Of a stretch of DNA of 64,000 bases, positions 18,685 through 27,934 are shown piece after piece. Source of the DNA: Antrihabitans stalactiti (GTDB lineage Bacteria; Actinomycetota; Actinomycetes; Mycobacteriales; Mycobacteriaceae); assembly GCF_012932915.1 (NCBI RefSeq), contig NZ_VCQU01000002.1:124001-188000 (forward strand), given 5' to 3'. Numbering within the stretch: position 1 is the stretch's first letter; the number at the start of each line of letters is the position of its first letter. Under the pieces are notes generated by a model. That model ran no database searches. It saw only the letters and a program-made list of their open reading frames with translations, and was not told the origin of the DNA. The position numbers were made by a program, and so were the translations under genes.

Positions 18685-19347
18685 ATGTACTCAACGAGCT
18701 TCGACGCCCCGAGCTCCGTTAGCACCGAGATCACGTTGTCGAGCCTCTTCACAGGTGCGCCGGCACCGCAGCACGAAGGTGCTGCCGGAATCCTGCGGCG
18801 TTGGGCAACAGACTATTTGAGCAAGTCGCACCCCGAGCTCGGTCGTAAGGGCGCGGTCTGCCCCTTCACGATGCCGTCGATCAAGAAGGACCTCTTCTGG
18901 GTTGCCTTCCTCGACGGCGACAACCTGGACCGCGCGGCAATCTCCGGCGCGCTGACCGAGGTGATCGAGGAGTTCCAATCCTCACCGCCGGTCGACGCGA
19001 ACGACGAGATGCTGAAGACGGCGCTGTTGGTCTTTCCCGACCTAGAGGACCACAGCTTGATCGACGAGATTCAGCTCGAATTCAAGAACCTCTTCATCAA
19101 GTACGACCTGATGATCGGTCAGTTCTATCCGGGCTGTGGCGAAAGTGGTTTGTGGAATACCCATTTCCGGCCGCTCGACGCGCCGTACGCGATGATCGCC
19201 ATCCGCCACGTCACCAGCAGCGACTATCCGTTTCTCGCCAGTGACGAGAACTGGGCCGCCGCCTACCTGACGAAGTTCGCACCACACATTCCCGCGCGAG
19301 TGCGCAACGACATGGCGAAACGAATCGCCAGTGGAAAGGCCGCCTGA
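18685..19347 (+). CDS. DUF6875-type protein
   Basis: 220 residues. Contains HPELGRKGAVCPFTMPS, a pattern I associate with the uncharacterised DUF6875 family, then GQFYPGCGESGLWN and RPLDAPYAMIAIRHV. No signal peptide or membrane span. A GAAAGGA ribosome site precedes ATG 18685. The next gene starts 1 bp after its stop, so the pair is an operon. The reaction is unknown; the conserved Cys and the acyltransferase-like partner suggest a biosynthetic or modification role, which is inference. Confidence 0.75.
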   Translation: MYSTSFDAPSSVSTEITLSSLFTGAPAPQHEGAAGILRRWATDYLSKSHPELGRKGAVCPFTMPSIKKDLFWVAFLDGDNLDRAAISGALTEVIEEFQSSPPVDANDEMLKTALLVFPDLEDHSLIDEIQLEFKNLFIKYDLMIGQFYPGCGESGLWNTHFRPLDAPYAMIAIRHVTSSDYPFLASDENWAAAYLTKFAPHIPARVRNDMAKRIASGKAA

Positions 19348-19348
19348 C

Positions 19349-19963
19349 ATGTTGCAGTCCTATCGCATCGTCGGTTCCAATTGCCGCATGATCGCGGCGG
19401 TCCCGTCGGAAGCACCCGAATTGTGGGCGGCGTACCTGGAAGGCGCGATGGCGAGCTACCGCAAGTTCGGAGTGGAGAACGCCCTGGAGCTCGATGAAAT
19501 CCGTGACGGCACATCGACATCGCTGTTTCTGGTCGCCGTGACGCCGGACGGTGAGGTGGTCGGTGGGGTGCGTGCACAGGGTCCGTATGCGGTGGCCGAG
19601 CAAGCACATGCCATTCAGGAATGGGAAGGCTGCGAAGGTCAGGACGACGTTCGGCAGATGGTCGCCGACCGCATCGCCGACGGCGTCGTCGAGATGAAGA
19701 CGGCGTGGGTGTCCGACCGCAGCCCGGACCGCAAAGCCCTCACCCAAGCGCTCGCGCGGATCCCGTTGGTCGCGGTGCTGGACCTGCTCGATGTCCGGTA
19801 CGTGATGGCCACGGCCGGAACGGATCCCGTCATCAAGCTCTGGCTGACCACCGGCGGCGAGATCGCGACCCACATCCCGACCGCGCCCTACCCGTCGGAC
19901 CGCTACCACGCGACGCTGATCTGGTGGGACCGCGAGGCGCTGACCGACCTGCAGGCCGCTTAG
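19349..19963 (+). CDS. Putative GNAT-like N-acyltransferase
   Basis: 204 residues, translated directly after the DUF6875 gene. The pattern ENALELDEIRDGTSTSLFLVAV ... GEVVGGVRAQGPY ... KTAWVSDRS (positions about 40-135) resembles autoinducer-synthase/N-acyl-amino-acid-synthase relatives of the GNAT fold. No single catalytic motif is decisive and the assignment is tentative. It is convergent with the MerR gene and overlaps its stop by 4 bp. The longer frame from 19331 would overlap the previous gene; ATG 19349 is preferred. Confidence 0.6.
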   Translation: MLQSYRIVGSNCRMIAAVPSEAPELWAAYLEGAMASYRKFGVENALELDEIRDGTSTSLFLVAVTPDGEVVGGVRAQGPYAVAEQAHAIQEWEGCEGQDDVRQMVADRIADGVVEMKTAWVSDRSPDRKALTQALARIPLVAVLDLLDVRYVMATAGTDPVIKLWLTTGGEIATHIPTAPYPSDRYHATLIWWDREALTDLQAA

Positions 19964-20778
19964 TGCACGACGGCTTGCAACTCGGTGACCCAGCCGGCGG
20001 GGTCCTCGGGGCAGTGGATGGTGAGTTCTCTTGCATAGCGTGAGGATTCGTAGCCGTTGGCCTCGATCCAGCGCGCGAGCGTCTGCCACGACCATAAGAC
20101 GGTGTCCATGCTGCCTTTGTGCAGAATGGTCGCGGCTTGGTCGACCTCGGGCAGGTCGACGATCGCGAAGTCGTAGTCGTCGCGCGGGTCGGCGTTGACC
20201 GGCATCGCGGCGTGCACGATCACCGAACCGTCGCCGGCAGGGGCGTCTTCGTAGTGTGCGAGCGCCGGACCGACCGGCTTGACGTCCACCCTCGCCATCC
20301 GCTCGTATAAGTCCTTGAACAACTGCTGAATCACCGGACCGATGAAGTCGGGCTGGTAACCTGCGGCCTCGGCGGTCAATTCGGCCACTCGGACGGCTGG
20401 AAGCGTCTTGAGTACAACATCATTGGTCGGCATGGCGCCCTCACTCTCGATGATGTGGAGCCTCGTCTCGACCTGGGTGAGCCGCGCTGCGTCGCTGGCC
20501 AACTGCGCCTGCAGCTCCGACTGTCGCAGCCGCAACATCCCGCGCAGCTCCGCGGCACTGACCTGGTCGTCGAGGATGTCCTGCACCTGCGACAGCGTGA
20601 ACCCCAGGTCTTTCAGCGCGATGACGCGATTGAGGCGAGCCAACTGGTCGGCCTCGTAGAAGCGATAGCCGCTCGACGGGTCGACGTGTGCCGGCTGCAG
20701 TAGCCCGATGGCGTCGTAGTGGCGAAGCATCCGGACCGATACGCACCCGTGTCTGGCGAAATCTCCAATACTGAACAT
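19960..20778 (-). CDS. MerR-family regulator with GyrI-like effector domain
   Basis: 272 residues. The N-terminal MerR helix-turn-helix (MFSIGDFARHGCVSVRMLRHYDAIGLL, positions 1-27; then SSGYRFYEADQLARLNRVIALKDLGFTL) is followed by a dimerisation coiled coil to about 115. A GyrI/BmrR-like ligand-binding domain fills the rest. Such regulators usually respond to hydrophobic or cationic drugs and activate a neighbouring gene. The target is unclear: the DUF6875-GNAT pair is convergent with it. It lies inside the inverted palindrome pair. Confidence 0.88.
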   Translation of the reverse strand: MFSIGDFARHGCVSVRMLRHYDAIGLLQPAHVDPSSGYRFYEADQLARLNRVIALKDLGFTLSQVQDILDDQVSAAELRGMLRLRQSELQAQLASDAARLTQVETRLHIIESEGAMPTNDVVLKTLPAVRVAELTAEAAGYQPDFIGPVIQQLFKDLYERMARVDVKPVGPALAHYEDAPAGDGSVIVHAAMPVNADPRDDYDFAIVDLPEVDQAATILHKGSMDTVLWSWQTLARWIEANGYESSRYARELTIHCPEDPAGWVTELQAVVH

Positions 20779-20827
20779 GACGTTCTCCGTTGTATGGGCT
20801 CACACGGTGTCAGAGTCAAGCCTGCAA

Positions 20828-20871
20828 CTGTGCGCGAATTTCACCCCTGGGAGGGTGAGACGCGCGCACGG
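20828..20871 (-). repeat. Dispersed 44-bp palindrome, family 1, copy 4 (reverse)
   Basis: Reads GTGCGCG-AATT-TCACCCC, loop, GGGTGA-GACG-CGCGCACGG, the reverse orientation of copy 3. It sits between the start of the MerR gene and the stop of the TPM gene, one base before that stop codon. Confidence 0.88.
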
Positions 20872-20872
20872 G

Positions 20873-22840
20873 TTAGAAGCGGCCGCCCCGACCGATGCGA
20901 CGCGAACTGCTCGTCCCGCCGAACGACCCCGGACCGAAACTGCCGCCGCGACTGCCACTGAGGCCACCGCGGAGCATGCTGTCGATCAGGATGCCGCCCA
21001 GGACAGCCCCGGCATGGCCGCCCGATTGTGTAGAGCGGGTTTGGCTTTCCCACTGCGAGACGTCCGATTGTGCGGCCGACAAGGCACGCGCACCGAGACC
21101 CGATGCCGCTTGCGCGGCGGCCAGGGCGCGGGACGGGTCCGAGGCGCGAAGGCGCTGGGCGTCGTCGAGCTGGCGTTGTGCCTCGGAAAGTCGGGTGCGT
21201 GCCTCGGCATCCACGACACCCCGTCGGGTCGAGATGAAATCACTCGCCGCAGCGACCTGCGACTGAGCTGCCGTCAACGCCTGGTCGACCTGCTGTGCGA
21301 GCCGCTCGGCGTTCTGCTTCTGCTCGGTGGCTGCAGCGAGGGCGTTGTCGAGTTCGACGTCGGCGGCGACGATCTCGTTGAACGCACCCAGTGGATTGGT
21401 GTCCTTGACCGCGTCGGCCCGCGACACTGCGGCCTCGGCCGCCGACTTCGACTGTCCCAACTCCGGACCGCCGTACCCGACCAGATCTGCCGCCGCAGCG
21501 ATGTCGCGCCGCGCGTCGTCCAATGCTGCTGGGAGAGTGGCGATTGCATGGCGAATATCGGCTGCCGCGCGATCGACGGCGTCGAGCAACGCGCGGGCCT
21601 GCGTGACCGCACTTTCCGCGGTCCGGATTGCGAATACCGCCGGACCTTGCTTACCCGCGGGCAGCGCGACCGCATCGCGCCCGAGCCCGATGTTCTTGTC
21701 CGCGAACGTGAGCCGCTCCTTCGCCATCGACACGTTGTCCTTCACCGGCGCAAGTGCCGGAGCTGGAAACTCGGTGGTCAGGCTCGCGAGAGTCGTCTCC
21801 GAATTCGGTATCCGCGCGGTCAGGTCGACGATGTCGCGCGTCAATGCGTCCAATCGGTCACTCGCGTTGATCAGCAGATCGCGCATCCCGTCGAATTCCG
21901 CGACGACGGCGTCAAGTTCCTTGTCGGCCTTGCCGATAGTGCTGATCAGGTGGATCAACATGTCGCGGGTCTGCTCTTCGGTTTCCGGGATGTTGTCGTC
22001 GAGCCGTTGCCGAATCGAGAAGGCTTGGGCGAGTGTGTTCTTGGCCTTGGCGAACGCGTCGATGAACGGTCGGGCAGCGACGTCGCCGAATTCGCCCTTG
22101 GCAAGATCGAGTTCTTCTTCGCTGGTCCGCAATGCGTTGTCCATCTCGACGAGAATTTCCTTCGCTCTCGCGTCGAGTGCTGGAAGCGGTAGGCCTGCAA
22201 GCACAGTCGTGTCGGTCGGGTCGGCTTCGCGCGCCGCTTTGGTGCTCGCTTCGAGCCGATCGCGTCTGCGTTTGCGCGACCACAACAACACGCCGCCGGT
22301 GCCGGCAACGATCGCGCCGCCGCCGACGAGGAGGACGGTCGTCGAACTGCTGTCGGACGTGCTCATCGCGTCGGAGATCCCGTTGGCTGCCGCGATTGCC
22401 GCGCCCGCCCAATCGCCGTCGTGCAACGCGGGGGCGACCTTGTTCACGTCGATGTCTTCGAGTTCGGAGTCGGATATGTCCTTCGGCAGACCGATCGGGT
22501 CGATGTAGTAGGCACGGTCGGACACGGCGACCGCCAACAGCACGTCCCTATCGCCGAGCGAGCTTGCCTTCGAGGTGTTTTCCGCCCATTGCTGCGGGCT
22601 CTGACCGGAGAAATCTCCGACGTAGACGACCCACAGCCTGATGCGGTGGGTCGTGTAGAGCTCGTCGAGCGCGTCCTGTGTCTTGCGTTTTGCCGCGGTG
22701 TCGAGCGCCGCGATGTGGTCGGTGATCTGGTTCTGCAGCCGCGACGGCTTCTCGGCCGTGGCTGTCGCGGGCAGGCAGACGAGCGCGAGGAGGGCAGCAA
22801 TGAACCCGAACGTGACGAACCTGAACGCGGCGACCGGCAT
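20873..22840 (-). CDS. TPM-domain membrane protein (Rv2345 type)
   Basis: 655 residues. Signal peptide 1-29, a TPM domain at about 35-155 (THRIRLWVVYVGDFSGQSPQQWA, DVLLAVAVSDRAYYID), one membrane span at about 168-188 followed by WSRKRRRDR, then a long Ala-rich helical/coiled-coil cytoplasmic region. The tail is Gly/Ser-rich (GGHAGAVLGGILIDS, GSFGPGSFGG). TPM domains are extracytoplasmic and have been linked to acid phosphatase or membrane-protein quality control. Position next to dgt is conserved with M. tuberculosis. Confidence 0.88.
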   Translation of the reverse strand: MPVAAFRFVTFGFIAALLALVCLPATATAEKPSRLQNQITDHIAALDTAAKRKTQDALDELYTTHRIRLWVVYVGDFSGQSPQQWAENTSKASSLGDRDVLLAVAVSDRAYYIDPIGLPKDISDSELEDIDVNKVAPALHDGDWAGAAIAAANGISDAMSTSDSSSTTVLLVGGGAIVAGTGGVLLWSRKRRRDRLEASTKAAREADPTDTTVLAGLPLPALDARAKEILVEMDNALRTSEEELDLAKGEFGDVAARPFIDAFAKAKNTLAQAFSIRQRLDDNIPETEEQTRDMLIHLISTIGKADKELDAVVAEFDGMRDLLINASDRLDALTRDIVDLTARIPNSETTLASLTTEFPAPALAPVKDNVSMAKERLTFADKNIGLGRDAVALPAGKQGPAVFAIRTAESAVTQARALLDAVDRAAADIRHAIATLPAALDDARRDIAAAADLVGYGGPELGQSKSAAEAAVSRADAVKDTNPLGAFNEIVAADVELDNALAAATEQKQNAERLAQQVDQALTAAQSQVAAASDFISTRRGVVDAEARTRLSEAQRQLDDAQRLRASDPSRALAAAQAASGLGARALSAAQSDVSQWESQTRSTQSGGHAGAVLGGILIDSMLRGGLSGSRGGSFGPGSFGGTSSSRRIGRGGRF

Positions 22841-22928
22841 GTGACGAATCTAATCGGTCTACGCTTGTGTGACGACGCGCTGCCTGTGGCTCCGTGTTCG
22901 TCAGCCAGACGACTGGCAGACTTGGGGG

Positions 22929-23621
22929 GTGACATCGGCTCCCGTGCGCTACCGACCTGCGCCAGAACTCGAACCCGAACGCCTGGGTTTCGTGTCGGTG
23001 GTCGGCGTCTGGATTCGCCGATTCATCGTCGGAACCATTCTCATCGCGGCGATCGTCGTCGCCGGTACAGCGGTCCGGGTGTGGCAAGTTGCGCGCATCA
23101 GCGACTACTCGCCCGCCGATGCGATCGTGGTACTCGGCGCCGCCCAGTACTCCGGCACACCGTCGTCGGTGTTCGAAGCCCGCCTGGAACAAGCGCTGAA
23201 GCTGTACGAGCAAGGCGTCGCGCCGATGGTTGTGACCGTTGGTGGCAAGCAGGAAGGCGACCTCTATACCGAGGCCTGGTCGGGCAAGAAGTACCTCACC
23301 GATCGTGGTGTGCCGGACGACGCGGTCGTCGCCGTCGAGGAGGGGTCCGACACGCTGCGCAGTATCGAAGCGGTCGGTGATGCGCTGCGAGCGCGAGGCA
23401 AATCGTCGGTCGTGCTGGTCAGCGACCCGTGGCACTCGTTGCGTACGCGGACCATGGCGCGCGACGACGGACTCGACGCCTGGACCGCTCCGACTCGGCA
23501 AGGACCTGCTGTGTTCACGCGCGAATCGCAAGCGCATGGAATCGCCAGGGAAACCGGCGCGTTGATCTGGTACCAACTGACCCACTTCTCGGCGGACTTC
23601 CCGTACACGGCTGGTCAGTGA
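22929..23621 (+). CDS. YdcF/SanA-like (DUF218) membrane protein
   Basis: 230 residues from GTG 22929 (GTG 22869 is also open but adds an atypical N-terminus). One membrane span at about 30-52 is followed by a DUF218 domain: [69 protein letters not shown]. Members are linked to envelope integrity and vancomycin tolerance in E. coli (SanA); the substrate is unknown. Its stop overlaps the dgt start (GTGA), so they are coupled. It is divergent from the TPM gene. Confidence 0.82.
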   Translation: MTSAPVRYRPAPELEPERLGFVSVVGVWIRRFIVGTILIAAIVVAGTAVRVWQVARISDYSPADAIVVLGAAQYSGTPSSVFEARLEQALKLYEQGVAPMVVTVGGKQEGDLYTEAWSGKKYLTDRGVPDDAVVAVEEGSDTLRSIEAVGDALRARGKSSVVLVSDPWHSLRTRTMARDDGLDAWTAPTRQGPAVFTRESQAHGIARETGALIWYQLTHFSADFPYTAGQ

Positions 23622-24907
23622 CCTTGACCGAAGGGCCATACTCCGACCACGACCGGGAACGCATGGTCGCCGAGCCCGCGAAAACGGCGGGGCTGCCTGG
23701 CGCCAGCGCGGCCCATCGTGGCGATTTCTCCAGGGATCGTGCGCGAGTGCTGCACTCGGCTGCCCTCCGTCGGCTCGCCGACAAGACCCAGGTCATGGGG
23801 CCGCGCGAAGGCGACACGCCACGCACGCGGCTCACTCATTCGCTGGAGGTCGCGCAGATCGGCCGCGGCATCGCGGACGGTCTCGGCTGCAACCCCGACC
23901 TCGCCGACCTCGCCGGTTTGGCGCACGACATCGGCCACCCACCGTTCGGCCACAACGGCGAACAGGCACTCGACGAATTTGCCGACGCCTACGGCGGATT
24001 CGAGGGCAATGCCCAGAACCTGCGCATCCTCACACGACTCGAGCCGAAGGTCCTCGCGGACGACGGCGACAGTGTCGGCCTGAATCTCACGCGCGCGGCA
24101 CTCGACGCCGTGACGAAATATCCGTGGGGACGGCAGGGGTTGGGAACGAAGTTCGGGGCCTACGGCGTGGACCTCGAACGGCTCGGTTGGGTTCGCGACG
24201 GCGCGCCTGGTGTGCGGCAATGCCTGGAAGCCCAGGTCATGGACTGGGCCGACGACGTGGCCTATTCGGTGCACGACGTCGAAGACGGTGTCGTTGCCGG
24301 GCGCATCGATCTGCGTGCACTCGCCGATCCGAGCGAGCAACGCGCCCTCGCCGACCTCGGCGCTTTGCAGCGCACGACGCTCGTCGCCGATCAGCTGGTC
24401 GAGGCGGCGCAACGGTTGTCGACCATGCCGGTCGTGGCGGCCGCATCGCCGTACGACGGGACCATGGCGAGTTCGGTCGCGCTGAAGAAGTTGACCAGCG
24501 AGTTGGTCGGACGATTCGCTTCGGCGGCGATCAGCAGCACGCGGGAGGCCGCTGGAGCCGGACCGTTGTCGCGCTATGACGCCGACCTCGTCGTCCCGGC
24601 GATCGTCGCGGCGGAGGTTGCAGTGCTGAAGACGGTCGCGTTGCGGTACGTCATGTCCGATCCTGGCCATCGGAACAAGCAGGCTGAGCAACGGGACCGC
24701 ATTCACGAGGTCGCCTACCGGCTACTCGCGACCGCACCGGACGGTCTGGATGCGATGTTGCTCCCGCTGTGGGAGCAGGCAGCCGACGACACCGCCCGGG
24801 TGCGGGTGATCGTCGACCAGATCGCGTCGTGCACCGAGAGCAGGTTCATGCACCTCAGCAGGGCTGGGCAGTCCAGCACTGTCCGGGGCACGACATACAC
24901 TTCCTGA
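23618..24907 (+). CDS. dgt: dGTP triphosphohydrolase-like protein (HD domain)
   Basis: Deoxyguanosinetriphosphate triphosphohydrolase-like enzyme, 429 residues. The HD metal site is formed by [29 protein letters not shown] and the distal [18 protein letters not shown]. This is the DGTPase type conserved upstream of dnaG in mycobacteria. GTG 23618 overlaps the previous stop; the open frame upstream (to 23429) is a shadow of the YdcF-like gene. It is expected to control dNTP pools. Confidence 0.93.
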   Translation: MTLTEGPYSDHDRERMVAEPAKTAGLPGASAAHRGDFSRDRARVLHSAALRRLADKTQVMGPREGDTPRTRLTHSLEVAQIGRGIADGLGCNPDLADLAGLAHDIGHPPFGHNGEQALDEFADAYGGFEGNAQNLRILTRLEPKVLADDGDSVGLNLTRAALDAVTKYPWGRQGLGTKFGAYGVDLERLGWVRDGAPGVRQCLEAQVMDWADDVAYSVHDVEDGVVAGRIDLRALADPSEQRALADLGALQRTTLVADQLVEAAQRLSTMPVVAAASPYDGTMASSVALKKLTSELVGRFASAAISSTREAAGAGPLSRYDADLVVPAIVAAEVAVLKTVALRYVMSDPGHRNKQAEQRDRIHEVAYRLLATAPDGLDAMLLPLWEQAADDTARVRVIVDQIASCTESRFMHLSRAGQSSTVRGTTYTS

Positions 24908-24908
24908 C

Positions 24909-26813
24909 GTGCCCGGCCGAATCCCAGATCGCGATATTGCGACTATCCGTGAGCGCAACCGGATCGAGGACGTCGTCGGCGAATACGTCTCGTTGAAGCG
25001 TGCTGGCGGCGATTCGATGAAGGGGCTGTGCCCGTTCCACGACGAGAAGTCGCCGTCCTTCCACGTTCGGCCCAATCACGGGCTCTATCACTGCTTCGGC
25101 TGCGGTGAAGGCGGCGACGTCTTTGCGTTTCTGCAGAAGATCGAACACATCAATTTCATCGAGTCGGTCGAGCAGCTGGCCGACCGGATCGGCTTCTCGA
25201 TCTCGTACGAGGGCGGCGGCACGTCGGTCCAGCGCGACAGGGGAACGCGGTCGCGGCTGGTTGCCGCGAACCTGGCCGCGCAGGAGTTCTACGCCGCGCG
25301 GTTGCGTGAGCCCGACGCCGAAGCGGCCCGAAAGTACTTGACGGAGCGCAAGTTCGACAATGCCGCTGCCGTGCAGTTCGGGTGTGGTTATGCGCCGGAC
25401 GGCTGGGACACGCTGACGAAGCACCTGCTGCGCTTGGGTTTCGAGTTCAAGGAACTCGAAGCGGCTGGTCTGTCGCGGCAGGGAAAACGCGGTCCGATCG
25501 ATCGATTCCACCGTCGTCTGCTGTGGCCGATCCGCAATCTCAGTGGCGACATCATCGGTTTCGGCGCACGCAAATTGTTCGACGACGACACGATGCCCGG
25601 CAAATACATCAACACTCCGGAAACCGTGCTGTACAAGAAGTCTCAGGTGCTGTTCGGTCTCGACCATGCGAAGCGCGACATCGCGAAGGGCCACCAGGCA
25701 GTCGTCGTCGAGGGCTACACCGACGTGATGGCCATGCACCTCGCCGGAGTCAAAACCGCTGTCGCAGCGTGCGGTACGGCGTTCGGCGAAGAGCACCTCG
25801 CGATGCTGCGGCGACTTCTCATGGACGACAGCTACTTTCGCGGTGAAGTGATCTACACGTTCGACGGTGACGCGGCGGGGCAGGCTGCGGCGTTGAAGGC
25901 ATTCGAGGGCGACCAGAGCGTCGCAGGCAAGACGTTCGTCGCCGTCGCGCCCGATGGTCAGGATCCGTGCGATCTTCGGCAACGGTCCGGGGACGCGGCG
26001 GTCCGGGATCTGGTTGCGCGGCGCGTCCCGATGTTCAAGTTCGCGATCAAAGCTGCGTTGGCCGAGCACGACCTCGACACGGGGGAGGGGCGCGTCGAAG
26101 CACTGCGCCGAACGGTCCCGATGGTCGCCAGGATCAAAGACAAGGCGCTGCGTGACGACTATGCACGCCAACTCGCGGGGTGGGTCGGCTACGACGACAT
26201 TCCCGCCGTGCTCAAGCGCGTCCGCGAAGAGGCTGCGAAGACGCAACCGACCGCCGATACCCGGACGCCGCGGCGCTCCCGCGAGCCACAGCGCAACGGC
26301 AACTCCGCACCGGCTGCAGCCCGGCCCAAGGCGACAGACCCTTCACTCTGGCCGCAGCGCAACGCGCTCAAGGCGGTCCTGCAGTATCCGGCTATCGCAG
26401 GGACAGTGTTCGACTCGTTGCCCGCGGAATCGTTCACCCAGCCTGCGTACATGGCGGTCCGGACGGCCGTTGCTGCTGCCGGCGGCGCAAGCCGGGGCCT
26501 CGGAGGCGGGGAGTGGGTCGCCGCGGTCGCGGATCAGACCGAAGACCTCACACTGCGGTCCCTGGTGATGGAACTGGCTGTCGAGCCGCTGCCCGCCGAG
26601 GAAGATACGGTGCCCCGCTACATCAGCGGCGTCCTCGCGCGCTTGCAGGAGGTCTGGGTCGGTCACCAGGTCGCCGAGCTGAAGTCGAAGCTGCAGCGCG
26701 TCTCACCCGCGGACGCACCGGACGAATATCACGCGATGTTCGGCGACCTCGTCGCCCTGGAGCAGTACCGCAGAAGCCTGCTCGAGCAAGCGATGGGCTC
26801 CGAGTTCAGCTAG
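24909..26813 (+). CDS. dnaG: DnaG, DNA primase
   Basis: Replicative primase of 634 residues. The N-terminal zinc-binding domain includes CPFHDEKSPSFHV and YHCFGCGEGGDVF (CHC2 type). The TOPRIM core has VVVEGYTDVMAMH (catalytic Glu) and TFDGDAAGQAA (DxD). The C-terminal DnaB-interacting region is at about 480-634. It starts at GTG 24909, one base after dgt, so dgt-dnaG are co-transcribed. Confidence 0.97.
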   Translation: MPGRIPDRDIATIRERNRIEDVVGEYVSLKRAGGDSMKGLCPFHDEKSPSFHVRPNHGLYHCFGCGEGGDVFAFLQKIEHINFIESVEQLADRIGFSISYEGGGTSVQRDRGTRSRLVAANLAAQEFYAARLREPDAEAARKYLTERKFDNAAAVQFGCGYAPDGWDTLTKHLLRLGFEFKELEAAGLSRQGKRGPIDRFHRRLLWPIRNLSGDIIGFGARKLFDDDTMPGKYINTPETVLYKKSQVLFGLDHAKRDIAKGHQAVVVEGYTDVMAMHLAGVKTAVAACGTAFGEEHLAMLRRLLMDDSYFRGEVIYTFDGDAAGQAAALKAFEGDQSVAGKTFVAVAPDGQDPCDLRQRSGDAAVRDLVARRVPMFKFAIKAALAEHDLDTGEGRVEALRRTVPMVARIKDKALRDDYARQLAGWVGYDDIPAVLKRVREEAAKTQPTADTRTPRRSREPQRNGNSAPAAARPKATDPSLWPQRNALKAVLQYPAIAGTVFDSLPAESFTQPAYMAVRTAVAAAGGASRGLGGGEWVAAVADQTEDLTLRSLVMELAVEPLPAEEDTVPRYISGVLARLQEVWVGHQVAELKSKLQRVSPADAPDEYHAMFGDLVALEQYRRSLLEQAMGSEFS

Positions 26814-26834
26814 CGACCGGTGCGCGGTTCGCTG

Positions 26835-27083
26835 TCAGCGACGCCGGAGCTGGTCCTGGGGGACGAGGATCGTGGTCCGCTCGTCGATGGGTTCCATCGG
26901 CTCCAACCGCGGCTGCGTATCCAGCGCGTCGGAGAGTTTCTGCCTGCTGACCTCGACGATCTTCTTGGTAGCTGGGCTCGCCGCAACCGCCCGAGCGGCA
27001 CGGCTGATCTGCTCGTATCGCCCACGCCCGGCCTTCGTCCCCAGGACGTACCCAGCCGCAACTCCGACGACCAAACCGATCAT
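26835..27083 (-). CDS. YtxH-like small membrane-anchored protein
   Basis: 82 residues from ATG 27083, which has GAAGGGA upstream; ATG 27116 is in frame and gives 93. It starts MIGLVVGVAAGYVLGTKAGRG, a glycine-zipper membrane anchor, followed by a charged helix (RYEQISRAARAVAASPATKK). The orthologue (Rv2342) lies in the same place between dnaG and tRNA-Asn in mycobacteria. Function unknown. Confidence 0.75.
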   Translation of the reverse strand: MIGLVVGVAAGYVLGTKAGRGRYEQISRAARAVAASPATKKIVEVSRQKLSDALDTQPRLEPMEPIDERTTILVPQDQLRRR

Positions 27084-27176
27084 GCTCGAGATCCCTTCGT
27101 TGAACGCTGTTCCCATCCTGCCTGACGCTCGCGACGGCTGTCGATCCGAGGTCCGCCATGCAGAAGGGCAAGGGAT

Positions 27177-27206
27177 TTGGGCTCACGTTTAGGGATGCGC
27201 TAGAGT
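27177..27206 (+). promoter_or_regulatory. Probable tRNA-Asn promoter
   Basis: TTGGGC (27177-27182), 18 bp, TAGAGT (27201-27206), located 33 bp before the tRNA. Resembles a SigA-type housekeeping promoter. Confidence 0.5.
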
Positions 27207-27238
27207 TTTACTCCGGCCCACAGGGCCAACGAGCACGG

Positions 27239-27311
27239 TCCCCTGTAGCTCAATTGGCAGAGCATTCGACTGTTAATCGAACGGTTACTGGTTCAAGTCC
27301 AGTCGGGGGAG
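27239..27311 (+). tRNA. asnT: tRNA-Asn (GTT)
   Basis: 73-nt cloverleaf. The acceptor TCCCCTG pairs with CGGGGGA; the anticodon loop CTGTTAA gives GTT; the T arm contains GGTTCAAGTCC. The 3' CCA is not encoded in full. Same position after dnaG as in mycobacteria. Confidence 0.96.
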
Positions 27312-27325
27312 CAAGGTTCAGAAAT

Positions 27326-27368
27326 GCCCTCTGACCTGCAAGTTTATACTTGCGGGCGGAGGGCAATT
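27326..27368 (+). terminator. Terminator after tRNA-Asn
   Basis: Hairpin GCCCTC ... GAGGGC with inner CTGCAAGT/ACTTGC pairing, followed by AATTTT; 15 bp after the tRNA end. Confidence 0.7.
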
Positions 27369-27602
27369 TTCGTGGAGTTGTCCACATCGCTCGTGATGCG
27401 CTGATTGCTGGTTCGAGAGTGCGCGAGATGTCGGTTGACGTGGGATTTTACGTGGTCGAGTGTGGTCGATTCGTGCCCCATGGGGAGTCGGATCGGTGAG
27501 ACGGCGCCGTTCGCGGCGCGCACATACGTCTGTCCGCAGCGAGATGATCGGCAATGTTGAGGCCTCGGCGATTGGCGTTCGATTCGCGCATCCTGCAAGG
27601 TT
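27369..27602. other. Non-coding stretch, no gene recognised
   Basis: All six frames are short or lack recognisable sequence. A minus-strand frame contains LPMGHESTTLD, weakly like a tyrosine-recombinase tail, but no catalytic Arg/His/Tyr pattern supports that. Possibly decayed DNA next to the tRNA. Confidence 0.4.
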
Positions 27603-27773
27603 TCACGCCTTCGTCTGTTCCTGGACCTTCGCCTTGAGGGCATCGATCGCCATCTTCGCACTGTCGCCGGTCGCCATCAGGGCCGGAAGCTCCACGACCG
27701 AAGCGATGAAAGCGCGCGCAGGGGGTGACCACCGCACCTGGAAGGTAAAGCCGGAACCAGAACGAGCCTTCAT
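27603..27773 (-). CDS. HicB-like orphan antitoxin-type protein
   Basis: 56 residues from ATG 27773. FQVRWSPPARAFIASVVELP followed by ALMATGDSAKMAIDALKAKV fits the HicB partial RNase-H-like fold (beta strands, the ELP turn, then a helix). No hicA-type toxin frame is visible beside it and no DNA-binding domain is attached. A short inverted repeat (GGACCCT, 6 bp, AGGGTCC; 27817-27836) lies 44 bp upstream. Could also be a remnant of a longer gene, because the frame is open, without a start, for 16 codons upstream. Confidence 0.55.
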   Translation of the reverse strand: MKARSGSGFTFQVRWSPPARAFIASVVELPALMATGDSAKMAIDALKAKVQEQTKA

Positions 27774-27934
27774 CAGGTCAACATAACCGGAAGATAGTCG
27801 CCAAATGCCTGCCGCTGGACCCTAGGACGAGGGTCCTTGGTCCCAACTTTCACGTGCCCACGAACACGAATTTCACCGTTGTCTCGCTCAGTGGACCGTA
27901 GATCGCTGTCATATCGAGGTTAGGGCTCGGTACT

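Noticed and set aside
27369-27602. Possible integrase remnant next to tRNA-Asn
   Set aside because: Only a short MGHESTT-like stretch is seen; no catalytic residues and no duplicated tRNA 3' end that would mark an attachment site.
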